From NCBI RefSeq assembly GCF_022539505.1, contig NC_061510.1:101954424-102018423 (forward strand): 64,000 bases of DNA, in the 5' to 3' direction. A model generated the notes under the pieces. The model did no database searches. It worked only from the letters and a program-made list of their open reading frames with translations, and was not told the DNA's origin. The translations under genes and the position numbers were made by a program. The stretch is from Lolium rigidum. Taxonomy: Eukaryota; Streptophyta; Magnoliopsida; Poales; Poaceae. Positions 34,353 to 46,552 of this stretch are shown piece by piece (the stretch's first letter is position 1; each line of letters begins with the position of its first letter).

Positions 34353-37300
34353 ATGGGAAGCTACGACGACACCATCGCTGTGGGGCGTGTCCTTTACGCC
34401 GGAAATCTGCCGATCGTCCCTCCGGATGAGTGTTGGATTCCAGCTAAAACCGACCCTGTCAAGCTCTCCATCATCCCAGTCGGCGGCATACACATCTTCA
34501 TCGGGGAAACCGTCGATTCCGACGGAAACCCACTGGTAAGTAACGCAGACGCAACCGCCGCAGAGCTGGACGCTGTCGCGAAGATCCAATCTGAGACGCA
34601 GGAGCTTCCCAAGGAAGATTCCGCCTTAGATCTGAAAATTTCAAAGCCCACCCAATCCGCCCCTGAGCAGGAAACAAAGGTGGAAGACCAATGCAGATCC
34701 GCCTGGGTCTCCCAGGTGTTAGAAAAGCAGAGGTGCCACTTCGTACACATCTTGGCCCATACCGCCGGAACCGCCCCTCAAGAAGTCGGAGCTGGTCCCG
34801 AGCAGGAAGAGGCACCGGAAAACGGCGCAGATCCGGATCAGGCTCAGCCTGTCGGAGAAAGCGAAGCTCCGGTTGAAGAGTCGATCTTGGGCAATCTGAG
34901 CCCAATTTCCGGGGACACCCCGTCCATGGAATCTGATGACTTCGTCCGCAAGTTGGAGGAGTATGGTCTCGGCGATCAGCCTGAAGTCAACTCCGCCCAG
35001 CCGAAGCAGGTTCTCGCAACGGTAGCAGCGCTGGGGCAAACCGGATCTGGAGACCAAGTCAGCCAATCCGAACCATCCCAACAAGGATCTCCAATGTCTC
35101 GGTGCGACCCCAAAGGGATTCTCCTTCGGAGGAAATCTCGTCGGCGAAGAGGTGGCCGCGCGAGCGATTCTTAACACACCTATAACTCCGGGCCACGCCG
35201 CAGATCTGGAGGCTCTAGAGACCGCCAGAAAGGAGATGCTGGCCACAACCAAGAGGCTCGCCGACACCGAAGCTGCATTAAAGATAGGAAGGGCAGATCA
35301 TGCGGCCTGGCTGGAAAACTTCGACAGACAGGACCGCGAGATTACTAACACACTCGAGCACGTCAAGAGCATGAGGGCTGAGTGGGAAGTAAAGATGACC
35401 TACGCGCAGGCGGAGGCTGATCGTATTGTCGGAGAAGCAATTCCGCCTCGCGGGATAGCCTTCAACACGCCCGCAGTTCACCGGCCGCTGGAAACTCCAA
35501 AGGACAACATGCTGAAAGCGGCGGAATTGCTGAAGAAGAAGGACGAAGAAGTTGATATCAACCATCTCCGCACACTTGTCGCTTCAGCAATGCGGCGAGC
35601 GAGCAAGGCGGATACTTCGCGCGGGTTGGAATCCAATCCGGATAACCGTGTATCTACCGCGCGAAGGACGCCCGCGCCGATCGGCATCCCGATGATGAAT
35701 CACACACCGGATCCTCGGAGCGCGAGAAGAAGGGCCAGGGAACACCCAAATCCGATCCCCGTCCCGTCACAGACGCCTCCGTCGGATCCAAGAAAGGGAA
35801 AGGATGCGATGTACTCCGGACGAGACAGATACCGCAACCCCTCTCCTCCGCCCAACGGTTACCCGCGACCCCCTCGCCGCCGTAGTCCAGCCGGAAACAC
35901 CAGGCCCATAGGGCACGGTGCGATTGTTATCCGCGACAACGTGCTACCAAGAAACGGAAACAGGGAGCGCTCGCCGGAACCTCGCCGGAACCAGAACAAT
36001 GTTCGTGAGCCCGAGCCTAGGAGGAGTCGGAATGAAGACCGCGGCCCAGAACCTCGCCGGAACCGCGATCCAGAACCTCGTCGGAGCCGCGACCCGGTGC
36101 CTCGTCGGAGCCGTGACCCGGAGGCTCGCCGGAATGACCGGGGCAGCCAACGCCAAGGCGAAGGCAGCCACGGGAGCCGGAGTCGGCACCGGGAAGGTCG
36201 TGGAGATTCGGATGGCGGAAGCAAGAAGTCGGACCGCCCACCTCGCAGGTCTCCTCACCACCACCTAGCGGTGGCGGCGGAGGTGGAGGCGGAGGCAATG
36301 GCCGGAGATCTCGCTCGCGCTCAAAGTCTCCCCGCCACGGCTCGCGCGACGCACGGGACCGCCTTAACGAGTACGGAGCGACTACATTGGTCCGAAGTGC
36401 TTTGGCGGGATGATTCGAGAGGAACCAAAGCCAAGGAGCTCCCTCAAGCTACCCGGAAATCTGAAGCATTATGATGGCACCGAAAGGCCGGATACCTGGA
36501 TTGAGGACTACTACAATGCGGTAACCTTCGCCGGAGGAACCCCTAACATCGCCTGCCGCATGCTCCGAGTTGTACCTTGTAGGACCAGCCCGGATCCGGC
36601 TCGGCGACCTCGAGAAGAACTCCATCTTTTGTCTGGTTCGACCCGAAGACCGCTTTTGAGAAACACTTCGGGGGCACCTACAAAAGACCTGCCACGGCAA
36701 GCGACTTACAAGCTTGTATCCGGAAGAAGGGAGAAACCTCAAGAAACTTCCTCACACGATGGTTGGCATGCGGGAATGAGTGCGAAAACGTCGATCACAC
36801 CACTCGCCATGTACGCCTTTATTGGTGGACTGCGAGAGAGGAGGATTGCTTGAGGCATAAGCTTACATGTTTGGCTAACGCCAACAAGCCGACCTTGGAT
36901 GAGATGATCTCCATTGCCGGTGATCACACTGCCGCCGATGACGACGCGAGCGGTGATATCGCAGCTACAGCAATCCCCCCGCACCAGCAAAGAAGAACCG
37001 TGATAACGGTAACAACAGCGGCCACAAGCGCAAAAACCACGATGACCGGAAGAGTGGCGGATCCGAGATGGTCGCCATGGCGTTCCAACGCGGAGGTTCG
37101 GGGAGGCGGAAGAGGACGCGGCCGTGGAGGCGGAGCCGGCGGGGGTCGGCAGCATGGCACCGAGGTCACCGCCGGCGGATCCCGCACCCCGCAAACCTAC
37201 GAGGAGTACAGGAGACATGCCCTGCCCGGCCCACTTGGATCCGGCTACGGGGAAGTCCACACACACCAACCGCAAGCGCAAGTGGGTCAACGATCTAAAG

Positions 37301-37440
37301 AACGACCCGGAGGCGGGATACAAGCGAGCCCGGAAACACCGCCCACGCGGCAAAGGAGGAAAGGGCAAGAACAAGGACAAAGAGGAGGACGGTTCGAGGC
37401 GATGGACGAGGATGATAACTCGCCGGATCCCAAAGCCGGA
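34353..37440 (+). pseudogene. gag: Gag of Tat-B
   Basis: The ATG at 34353 opens the same N-terminus as Tat-A (MGSYDDTIAVGRVLYAGN). A frame change near 34690 and others near 35130, 36270 and 36550-36760 break it. 35152-36268 has the charged coiled-coil part, then an arginine-rich stretch with EPRR repeats that is longer than in Tat-A. The gag/capsid domain begins near 36440 (KLPGNLKHYDGTERPDTWIE). The C-terminal RG-rich segment follows near 37090-37190, with a possible Cys/His knuckle (CPAHLD, then HTNRK) near 37220-37290. Gag would form the particle; this copy cannot make it in one piece. Confidence 0.7.
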
Positions 37441-38276
37441 TCCGCGAGGTAAATCCAACCCCTTCGAGAAAAAGAGCGTGGGGGCTTATCACACCTTCCT
37501 CGGAACCCCCACGATCCGTGCTACAAAATCAGCTACCCGGATCCTGAACGCCACGGTTCCAGGCTGTGCCGCGAGTATGTCGGTGGTCGGAAGTTCCGTG
37601 CACATTTGATAGGGAAGATCATCCCGCCATTGTGCCCAAAGAATACTACGCCTTGGTTGTGAGTCCCCGCATAGACGGGTATGACTTCTCCAAGTGCCTC
37701 ATGGATGGCGGAGCCAGCTTGAACATCATGTACCTGGAGACTCTGGAGCGGATGAACCTCACCAAGGAACAGCTCAAACACAGCACCACCGAGTTTCACG
37801 GCGTGGTTCCGGGTAAGAAGGCGAACTCCCTCGGCAGCATCACACTTCCCGTGGCTTTCGGCGATGTTCATAATTTCCGCGAAGAGAAGATCACGTTCGA
37901 AGTTGTGCCCTTCAAGAGCTCCTACCATGTCATCTTCGGCAGGCCCACCTACCACAAGTTCCACGCAAGGGCGTGCTATATCTACAACAAGCTCAAGATG
38001 CCGGGTCCCAATGGTATGATCACCATAACCGGAGATTACAAGAAGGCTCATGAGTGCGAGTTGGGCGAAGCCGCCTTTGCAGAGTCTGTCATATCCGGAG
38101 AAGAGCTGAAAGGCTACAGGGCCGCGGTGGATCCGACTGAGATGCAGACCACCAAGAAGCAGATCTCCGAGCAGAAAACCTCTTTCAAGCCCGCGATAGA
38201 AACCAAGAAGCACGACCTCATTCCGGGTGACTCTTCCAAGCAGGTTTCGGTCGGGGCCAACATGGACCCCAAATAG
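37441..38276 (+). pseudogene. pol (PR): Protease region of Tat-B
   Basis: An open frame 37566-38276 (236 codons) carries the active-site motif CLMDGGASLNIMY at about 37697-37735 and the VVPFKSSYHVIFGRPTYHK segment near 37900-37960. It ends KQVSVGANMDPK with a stop at 38274-38276. The frame before 37566 (GTPTIRATKSATRILNATV, 37498-37560) is shifted. In Tat-A the Copia-1 insertion lies at the same KQV position. Confidence 0.75.
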
Positions 38277-39590
38277 GAAAGCGCGCTCGTCGAGTTCCTC
38301 CGCGCTAACATGGATATCTTCGCATGGCAACCTTCGACATGTCCGGAGTACCTAGGGAACTCGCCGAGCACTACCTCAACATAAATCCGGGGCTAAACCG
38401 AGTGAAGCAAGCTATGCGACGCTTTGGAGATAAGAAGCGCCGCGCCATAGGAATGGAACTAGCAAAGTTACTAGAAGCAGGTTTTGTAATAGAAGTTATC
38501 CACACCGATTGGGTCGCGAATCCCGTCCTTGTACCCAAAAAGAACACTCAAATACTAAGAATGTGCATCGATTACTCTGGCTTGAACAAACATTGCCCGA
38601 AGGATCCGTTTCCCCTGCCTCGCATTGACCAAGTCATTGATTCGACGGCGGGGGCGGAACTTCTGTGTTTTCTTGATGCGTATTCCGGGTACCATCAGAT
38701 CCGGATGAAGGAATCCGACCAAAAGGCGACTTCATTCATTACCCCGTTTGGTACTTACTTGCTATGTTACTATGCCCTTTGGTTTGAAAAATGCAGGTGC
38801 TACTTACCAACGTACGATGCAGCGGTGCCTGAAGGACCAAATAGGCCGGAACGTGCACGCTTACATCGACGACATCGCGGTCATGACCCGGAAAGGATCC
38901 GACTTGATCAGCGACCTCACAGAAACCTTCGACAACCTCCGCAGGTACAAGATGATGTTGAATCCGCCGAAGTGCGTCTTTGGCGTACCAGCCGGAAAAC
39001 TCCTTGGCTTCATAGTCTCTCACGGAGGCATTGAGGTGAACCCGGAAAAGATCAAGGCAATCCTGTGCATCAAACGACCAACTTGTCTCAAAGATGTGCA
39101 ACGACTAACTGGTTGCGTCGCAGCAATCAGCAGGTTTGTTAGCCGTCTTGGCGAGAAGGCGCTACCTCTGTACAAGCTGCTGAAGAAAACAGACAAATTT
39201 GTCCGGGACTACGCAGCCGACGCGGCTCTTCGTGGGTTGAAGGAAATACTTACCTCCCCACCTATCTTGGCAGCCCCGCGAGTCGAGCCAATGCTCCTTT
39301 ATCCGGCGGCTACCAACAAGGTCGTCGGCCTCGTCATCGTGGTGGAGCGAAAGGAAGAAGGTCATGAATATGACGTACGGAGACCTGTCTACTACATTAG
39401 CGAGGTGTTGACAGAATCAAAGCAAAGATACCCTCACTTTCAGAAGCTAGCTTATGGAGTTTTCCTAGGCAGCCGGAAGCTGAGACACTACTTCCAAGAG
39501 CACCCGATGACGGTTGTGAGCAAAGCTCCGGCTGTCAACAATTCTCAACAACGCCGACGCAACGGGACGAACAGCTAAGTGGGGCATCGA
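38277..39590 (+). pseudogene. pol (RT-RNH): Reverse transcriptase and first RNase H of Tat-B
   Basis: RT reads in 38324-38760 (RRFGDKKRRAIGMELAKLLE, RMCIDYSGLNKHCPKDPFP, FLDAYSGYHQIRM, then TPFGTY). It continues after a frame shift near 38755 in 38748-39578 with MPFGLKNAGATYQR and the catalytic box YIDDIAV (about 38863-38883), both Asp present. The RT-linked RNase H part follows (RPVYYISEVLTESKQRYPHF, about 39380). The frame is lost near 39530. It is the better preserved RT of the two Tat copies. Confidence 0.8.
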
Positions 39591-40110
39591 GTTATCCGCC
39601 TTCGACATCGCTTACAAGCCAAGGACTGCGGTCAAATCCCAAGTCTTGGCAGATTTCGTTGCGAGATTGGACAGAAGCTCCGGATGCAAGTCCGGAGCCG
39701 GAACCGAAAACATGGGTCATGCACTTCGACGGATCCAAGCAGCATCAAGGCTCGGGAGCCGGAGTCACCACTGAAGTCCCCTACCGGAGAAGAAGCTGCA
39801 GTATGTTCGCCAGATCCACTTCGAAGCTACAAATAACATGGCGGAATATGAGGCTCTACTACACGGACTGCGCATCGCTAAGGAAATAGGGATCAAGCAC
39901 ATCATTTGTTGCGGAGACTCCGACCTGGTGGCACAGCAAGTAGCCGGAACCTGGAACGCCGAAATTCCGTCATGGCGGCCTACGAGAGACGAAGTTGACG
40001 AGATCGCCAAGAGCTTCCTCGGATACGAAGTCAAGTACGTCGAAGAGACGACAATACGGCGGCAGATATGCTATCCAAGCTCGGATCCGGCGAGAAAGCC
40101 AATTCCGCCT
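39591..40110 (+). pseudogene. pol (aRNH): Second RNase H module of Tat-B
   Basis: HFDGSKQHQGSGAGV near 39722-39766 and NNMAEYEALLHGLRIAKEIG near 39832-39890, then CCGDSDLVAQQVAGTWN. This is the extra RNase H typical of the Tat lineage. It reads in shifting frames (39659-39889, then 39838-40080). Confidence 0.7.
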
Positions 40111-41515
40111 GGAATTTTCCTAGAGCATCTCCGGATACCCTCGGTGAAGGGCGCTAACCCGGAAAACCCAGAAGTGGCAGTGTCTCCGGCTAAAGAAGTG
40201 TTGGCCACCATTCCGGCTTGGACACAGCCTTTCCTGGACTACCTCATCGATCGAAGTTGCCGGAGGACGAGGTCCTCGCGCGCCAGATCATCAGACGAGC
40301 ACGATCCTACACAATTGTTGATGGACAGCTCTACAAACGAAGCGCAACGGGGGTATTTCTCAAATGCGTCTCAAATCAAGATGGCATTGAAATCCTCAGA
40401 GAGATCCACGCAGGGGACTGCGGGCACCATGCCGCTCCCAGGTCACTCGTTGCAAAAGCTTTTCGGCTAGGTTTTTATTGGCTCACAGCTAAAGAAGATG
40501 CTGATAAAATAGTCAAAACCTGCCGAGGTTGTCAGTACTACGCTACTCAACCAAACGCTCCAGCCCAAGAGGCTGAAGACCATACCTATCACCTGGCCAT
40601 TTGCAGTCTGGGGGCTCGATATGGTTGGTAAGTTAAAAAGATCATCTCCTGGTGGTTGCGAATACCTCCTGGTCGCTGTTGACAAGTTCAGCAAGTGGAT
40701 CGAGGCCAAGCCAGTGAGAAAAGCCGACGGTGCTACGGCACTAAAATTTGTCATCGGCCTCGTAATGAGATTCGGCATCCCACACGAGCATAATCACGGA
40801 TAATGGCACAAACTTCGCTCGGGGAGAATTGAAGGATTACTTGTGAGACAATGGGGATTCGATTGGACCTTGCATCCGTGGCTCACCCACAATCCAATGG
40901 TCAAGTCGAAAGAGCTAACGGTCTAATATTATCAGGAATCAAGCCACGCCTCGAAGAACCGCTGCGACGAGCAGCCGGAGCTTGGGCCGACGAACTGGAC
41001 GCTGTTTTGTGGAGTTTGCGAACTACCCCTAACAGGTCAACAGGATTTACCCCTTTCTTCCTGGTATACGGATCCGAAGCCGTGATTCCCTCCGACATCA
41101 TCCATGATTCACCGCGAGTTTCCGCCTATAACGATGAAACAGTCGACGAGGCCGGACGGCTATCCGTGGACCTGATCGAAGAAGCTCGGAACCTAGCTGA
41201 CCAGCGCTCCGCCATCTACCGGCGAAGCTCCGACGCTATCACGGTCGTCGAGTTCGGAAACGCTCCTTCATGGCCGGAGACCCGGTCCTCCGCCTTCGAC
41301 GAGTGAAAGACCATAAGCTGCAATCTCCATGGGAAGGACCCTTTGTCGTTAGCAAAGTGCTTCATAACGGATCGTACTACCTTGTCGATTTCCGCGAGCT
41401 GAGGGATAGACCTGCTAACTGGCGCCGGAAACGCAAGCGTGAGGATCCGGATGACATCTACGACGAAACAGATCGCCCTTGGAATATAGCACAGCTACGT
41501 CCTTTCTACACTTAG
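40111..41515 (+). pseudogene. pol (IN): Integrase of Tat-B
   Basis: The HHCC zinc-binding part lies at 40400-40560 (GDCGHHAAPRSLVAKAF, then CRGCQYY). The core begins near 40621 (VDKFSKWIEA, first Asp). The frame is lost near 40790, just before the second Asp motif. The rest reads in 40851-41306 (SNGQVERANGLI with the Glu) and 41270-41515 (WEGPFVVSKVLHNGSYYL). Frame changes and a damaged stretch near 40795-40850 make it non-functional. Confidence 0.75.
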
Positions 41516-42097
41516 CATATTTTTTCCGAGTTACAAACTTTGTAATAGTTATACATGATCAATGAAATAAAGCTTATGGTTCACTCTTTGAGTCTTTTAC
41601 CTCCTTTACTTGTTCATTTTAGATCGTGTATGTTTTTTCCGACTAAAACCGCAGAGCTGGATGTTTTCCGCCTAGGCGTGTATAAAAGTTGTGATTTCTA
41701 AAATCGTCCTTTAGGACGTAAGCTTAAGTTTTCTGATTAAGTTGTTGTCTGTTGCGAACTCGTGGATTCCTAGTAGCGATTTCCGGCACCTATGCCTGGG
41801 GGCTTGTTTCCGCGGTTATGGACGGATTGCCATTGGGCTTCGTCGCCGCTGGCGAGCATCTCCGGCTAAGGTTTTCCGGCTCGTGGAAGGTCAAGCGGGC
41901 AAGCCGGAAAATAACGAGATCAGCACTTGCTTTCCGACATAAAACGAAACATGCACATAATATTAAAGGATAGCAGGATAAGTTGTTTCCGCCCATGCAT
42001 AATTGTTTCGTCCCTAACTACTTAAGAATTTAAAGTTTTATTACAAACCCTCGCTGGGGCCAAAATGATGCATCGTTTTTCCGCAGGAAGAAGGTTT
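41516..42097. other. Tail-to-tail spacer in Tat-B
   Basis: About 580 bp between the integrase end and the stop of the antisense gene, the inverted counterpart of 5258-5792. An AATAAA-like signal (ATGAAATAAAGC) at about 41560-41573 may serve gag-pol. No ORF is supported. Confidence 0.55.
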
Positions 42098-45000
42098 TCA
42101 TTCCCCCTTAGCAGGAGAAGCCTTGCCCTCAGGATCTTTTTCTTCGGCATCCTTCGCCGGAGACGACACGTCCTTGCCACTTTCTTCAGACGAGGACGCA
42201 GCGCCATCCTTGGGTTCCTCTTGGGGAGCTTCCTTGGAGCTGGTCCAGGTAAACTGTGAGCCGGATTCCGCAGGGCGCGCTTCCGCGTCAAGCTTCGCTT
42301 GAAGTTCCGCTTCCAGGAGTTCGTCCGCGGGAAGCACGAACTTGTCGTAGAATTCATCATGCCGGATCCTGCGCGCGATGCGGGTGTCGTATCCGCTTAC
42401 TGCGTCTAAAAGCGCATTGACATCCGCATCCGACGGAACTGCGGCGGTCACCTGTTCAAGATCAAGCTCCGGGTTGTGCGCTAAGCACATGGTCAAGGAC
42501 ATCGCAGCTGCGCCCCGGGCAGATGATGCTTGAAGATCCTTCACTAGCTCCGGAAGAACGTCCATCTTCTGAATAAGCTTGCGCACTTTGCAAGTACGAC
42601 TCTTTTTGATGGACAAGTTGTAGCATATCTTCCGGGAGGCGGAAATGAGGTCTTTGCAATCATCGCCGGCAAGTTGAAGGAGATCGTCCCGAGGGAATAA
42701 ATTCCGACGCTTTTCCGGATACCCAAGAGGTACTGCATAAGATAATCGGATATGAGTTAACAGTTTGAGCACACAAGGAAGAGTCGGAGAAAAAGTTTTC
42801 CGGCAGGTTCTGGAGTAGTACCCAAAACGTTCTCACTGAGCACGTCCCAATGATGTTCTGCGGTCTCCATATATTTTTGGAGCCCAGTGAGTTCTTTTTG
42901 TTGCCTCTTGATGGTCTCGCTGTCAGCATTCCTCTTCATTATAAATTGGCCCTGTTCCCTGGCATGCTCGGAACTTTTCTCCGTCAGTTGCTTTTCGGCT
43001 TGCTCCCGCTTAAGTTCCGCCTCCTTTAGCTTCGTCTCCAATTCTTGGTACGAGGAGCGCAGGTTCTCAAGTTCAGTCGAAGCTGTTGCCAGGGAGGAGG
43101 ATGCGCCTATAATAACGTAAGTTAAACAACAAATTTCAAGTCGGAATTTGGTTAATGACGAAGAAGGCGGAAACCAACCTTGGGCGTCCGCCAGTTGCTT
43201 AGCCAATTCTGCATTCTCATCCTTCAGGGTCCGGATATTTTCCGCCTGACTCAGAGTAACGCGGCGCTGCAAGGCAATGTTCTTGTGCAGCTCGTAGTGC
43301 AGCGCCTGTTGTTCCTGTAAATTTTAAACAGTGCAGGAGTAAAAATTCCGCCTGTAACAGTGGTTTCTCTTAAAGCATCATTGCCGAAACCTTTCCGCCA
43401 TGATGCTTGGGGGCTACTGGTTCATTCTAAAAAACTTTCCGGGAAGTAATCTTTCTCTAAGCATCTAAGTGCTAACTTTTCAGTTTCCGCTTACATGCTT
43501 GGGGGCTACTGGGGAGTACCTTTTGCTTGCAGATGAGTTGGTCGCAGAACTGGCCAACATTTTTCTTGAAGTCTTGGATTTCCGACGTCCTGGAATCAGG
43601 CTTCCCCAGGCGTTGTTCAGCATGGCGTTGAGCAGGTCTTGTTCAAGCTCCCATTTCTCCGCCTCAGTCAGCTTGTTGAAAAACTTAGTGGCATAGGCCT
43701 TTGGGGTGGAAGTGATGTCAGCCGGATCTCCAAAGTTCTTCGGAAAAACGACCATGTCGCCAGCACCTTCTCCAGCTTTCTCAGAAGAAGTTATTTCAAC
43801 CTCTCCTTGGACTTGTTTTTCCGCCCCTTCTTGGGCTGGGCCTTTGGCCTTAGGGTCTTCTTCGTCCACATGCTCGCTGCTAACCGGAATTATCTCCGGT
43901 GGAGTATTTGCGGCAGGTGGGGGAGATGGATCCGCCTGAGGGGGCGACGGTTGGGGAGTTGGGTGGGAGACGCTCGGTGGAACTGGAGTAGAGGGACCAA
44001 CAGCCGGAGATTTCTTCATGTATTTTGTGATGGGTTCTTGGCTGGTGGTCCGCGTGGCAGCAATTTTCGGATTCCTGCGAGCAAGTGAAAGGGTTTAGAC
44101 AAGAAGTAATTTCGCCAAGTTAAAATCGCGTCATGACTCGGAAACTTACGGGGCGCCGGGGATGATGGGGCGCGTGCCTTGGCCAGCCGTTGAGAGCATC
44201 CTTATACGAGCACGCTCCGCTTTCCTTGAGTCTAGCGGAGGTGGTTTTATCGTCTTCGGTTTCTTGGCGGAGGCCTCGCCGCTAGCTCCGGCTTCAGAGC
44301 CGGAAGCCTTGGCGCGGGGACGCTTTGTAGGTCGAGGGGCCGCCTTGCGAGGTGCCTGTTCCTCTTCCTCCTCATCGTCATCCGGAACCTCCTCCGCCGT
44401 GTCTTCGGTGACGGGGACGCGGAGAATGGCGCGAAAGTCTTCCTCCGCCAAAGTGTTGAGCTGGAAGGAAGATGGATAAAAGTTAAGTTAAAACATCTAA
44501 AAACTTGTGAAGTTTGAAGCACTGAAAGGAACAAAGCTTACCGGAGGACACTGGTCGTTTGTAAAGATGTCTTTGGTCAGTTCCGGGACTTGTTGGCCCC
44601 TCGGAATCTTCACCGTTGTCTTGATCCTTCTTTTCGGAGAATCGGCCGGAAGGTCGTGGCGGGTTACTCGGAGAAGATCATCCGCCCCGGTATAGGCGCA
44701 CATCAGGCGCGCGTTATAGCGTAGAGGCTGGATTCTCCGAGAAAACCAGCTAAGTGTGAGCTGGGCTCCGGTTAGTCCGTCGTGGACTAGCCAGGAGATT
44801 CTCCGCGCAGCCTTCTCCAGAATTGGGGTCTGGGCGAGCGAAGGAACGAAGCTCCAGCTTGCAAGCTCTTTCGGAGGTTCGTTGACAAACTGGGGGAGGC
44901 CTTCATGGACCTTCGGAACTGAGGCGTTCCTCTCATAAAACCACCCGGCGTTCCAGTACCGGACGGATTCGTGTGAGTCATGAGGAGGGTACATGCGACT

Positions 45001-45948
45001 GGGGCGGAGCATAAACGTCATGCTTCCGCAGTTCACCATAGCTTTCTCCTTGGTTTCTTTCTTCACCCGGAAAAGAACCGCCACAACTTGACGTCCGGCC
45101 GGATCCCAAGATGTCCTTCGCAGAGAGTCACGAAGTTGGATAAAAGAAGGTATGAGTTCGGGCAAATGTTGTGTGGCCGGAGCCCGTAGGTGCCGAGGAT
45201 GGAGACGAAAAATTCCGAACAAGGGAGTGAAAGTCCGCGTTCCACCCAAGCCTTAGTCATAACAACTTCTCCGGCTTCCGGCTTGGGGACGACGGAATCA
45301 CGTGTGAAACTCCAATGAGAGGAGATCATTCCTTCGTTCCGGAGCTCTCTAAGCTCCACGTCGGTGGTCTCGCAAGGCCACCATTGACCACGTTCTCCTT
45401 CGCGGATCCGGGCCTTGGACGCCTTCTTGTTTTCCGCCTCCCGCACCTTTGCCGCCATCCGAGCTTGTCCCTCGAGTTCTTCTTGGAGCTCTTGGAGGGT
45501 AGGAATCCGGCTTGGAGCGGTGCTCGGAAGATGCGGAAAAAGGTTGAGCTAGTCCGATGTCGGAAACATATGGTGGCAGGGAATGATATGGGATCCGGGC
45601 ATATGGGTTCTATCCGATCGGGATCCGGGCTACTCGAAGAGCTACCAGGTGCAAAGTGACGATTCGAGTGGCATGCTTCCGGCTGCACCCATACAAAGTG
45701 TTTGAGTACCCGGATCACTAAGCCTATCCTCTACACTAGGTTGTCTTCTACAAGGCCGGCGTACTTACCGCTAATGGCGCGGTGGCTCGACGGAGCTCCG
45801 GCGGAGATGAGGTCGCCGAACTTGAAGGAAAACGGCCCGCGTGACCACGAATCGGCGGCGGAGCGAGTTTCTCGTTCAACCGTGAGAATCTTGGTGCGAG
45901 GGGAACCTTGGTTCGGCGGCGCGCGAAGTTCACCGTGGCGAAGATCAC
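42098..45948 (-). CDS. Antisense spliced gene of Tat-B (PF04195-like 'putative gypsy type transposon' protein)
   Basis: Seven exons on the minus strand: 45948-45769, 45548-44542, 44460-44150, 44074-43520, 43314-43179, 43106-42822, 42732-42098. All introns are GT-AG (first donor GTAAGT). Phases agree at the junctions I followed, and the five 3' introns sit at the same protein positions as in Tat-A. Exon 2 holds the conserved domain: LPCSEFFVSILGTYGLRPHN, FVTLCEGHLGI, then CGSMTFML, HESVRYW and WFSRRIQPL. The middle is proline/acidic, then coiled coil, with an acidic C-terminus. Two apparent frameshifts (near 45071 in exon 2 and near 43608 in exon 4) break this copy. A TATAAATA box lies at 46041-46048. 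The first exon is the least certain. Confidence 0.7.
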
Positions 45949-46040
45949 CGGAGTCGAGATCTGGCGAGCGGCGCTGGCGCGAGGAGGAAGACGATGTGGT
46001 GAGAGGGGGTGAAAGAATGATTTTTTACCGGGCCGCGGGG

Positions 46041-46048
46041 TATTTATA
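46041..46048 (-). promoter_or_regulatory. TATA box of the Tat-B antisense gene
   Basis: TATAAATA on the minus strand, 93 bp upstream of the proposed start codon (45948), followed by a CT-rich leader (46020-45980). It is internal to the element and points away from the 3' LTR, so the antisense gene appears to have its own promoter. Confidence 0.6.
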
Positions 46049-46552
46049 GGCCACGCTCGGAGATTCGGGATCCGGATCCAACGGTGGAAACTGAACGGTC
46101 ACGCCGTTGGATGGATGACACGTGTTTAGGTCAAATGCGGTAAAACGACGTGGAGGTAATTTAACCATGCACTCCCGAAAATTCCGGCTGAAGATTTGCG
46201 TCTGCGAAAATTTAGCGCGGGAAATAAGGAAGTTGTGCGCGGGAGATACGGAAACTTCCGTTGTTGCGTGTGATCTGAAGATGAAGGATTTTCGAAGCCG
46301 TTTGAGTCTCTTAAGATTCCGGGTAAATAAGTTGTCTCTCATCCGAGCAGGGAGTAACCCGGAGATATTCATTTGAACGTCGATGGATGAAGTCCCGCGG
46401 GGTGGGAGTATTTTCCGGCTATAAGTTGGAAAAAAGGAAAATGCAAAGTTGGAGCTCTTCAAGTTTCTCCGCGTTACCAACGTTTGCCGGAGATTATAAT
46501 GAACCAGCAAGGCGGAAACTGCAGGTGAAACTCGGAGAACTCTGGGGGCTAC
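46049..46552. other. Upstream region of antisense gene and polypurine tract of Tat-B
   Basis: About 500 bp between the antisense gene's TATA box and the 3' LTR, ending in the polypurine tract CTCTGGGGGCTAC (46540-46552). No ORF is supported. It presumably holds upstream promoter elements for the antisense gene. Confidence 0.6.

Noticed and set aside
33620..34354. Antisense ORF of 244 codons through the Tat-B 5' LTR, with relatives at 28798-29370 and 46696-47184
   Set aside because: It recurs only because the LTRs are near-identical. Frames differ between copies and no domain or start context supports a gene.
35859..36298. Minus-strand ORFs with proline or leucine/arginine runs
   Set aside because: Complement of the arginine/glycine-rich gag segment of Tat-B.
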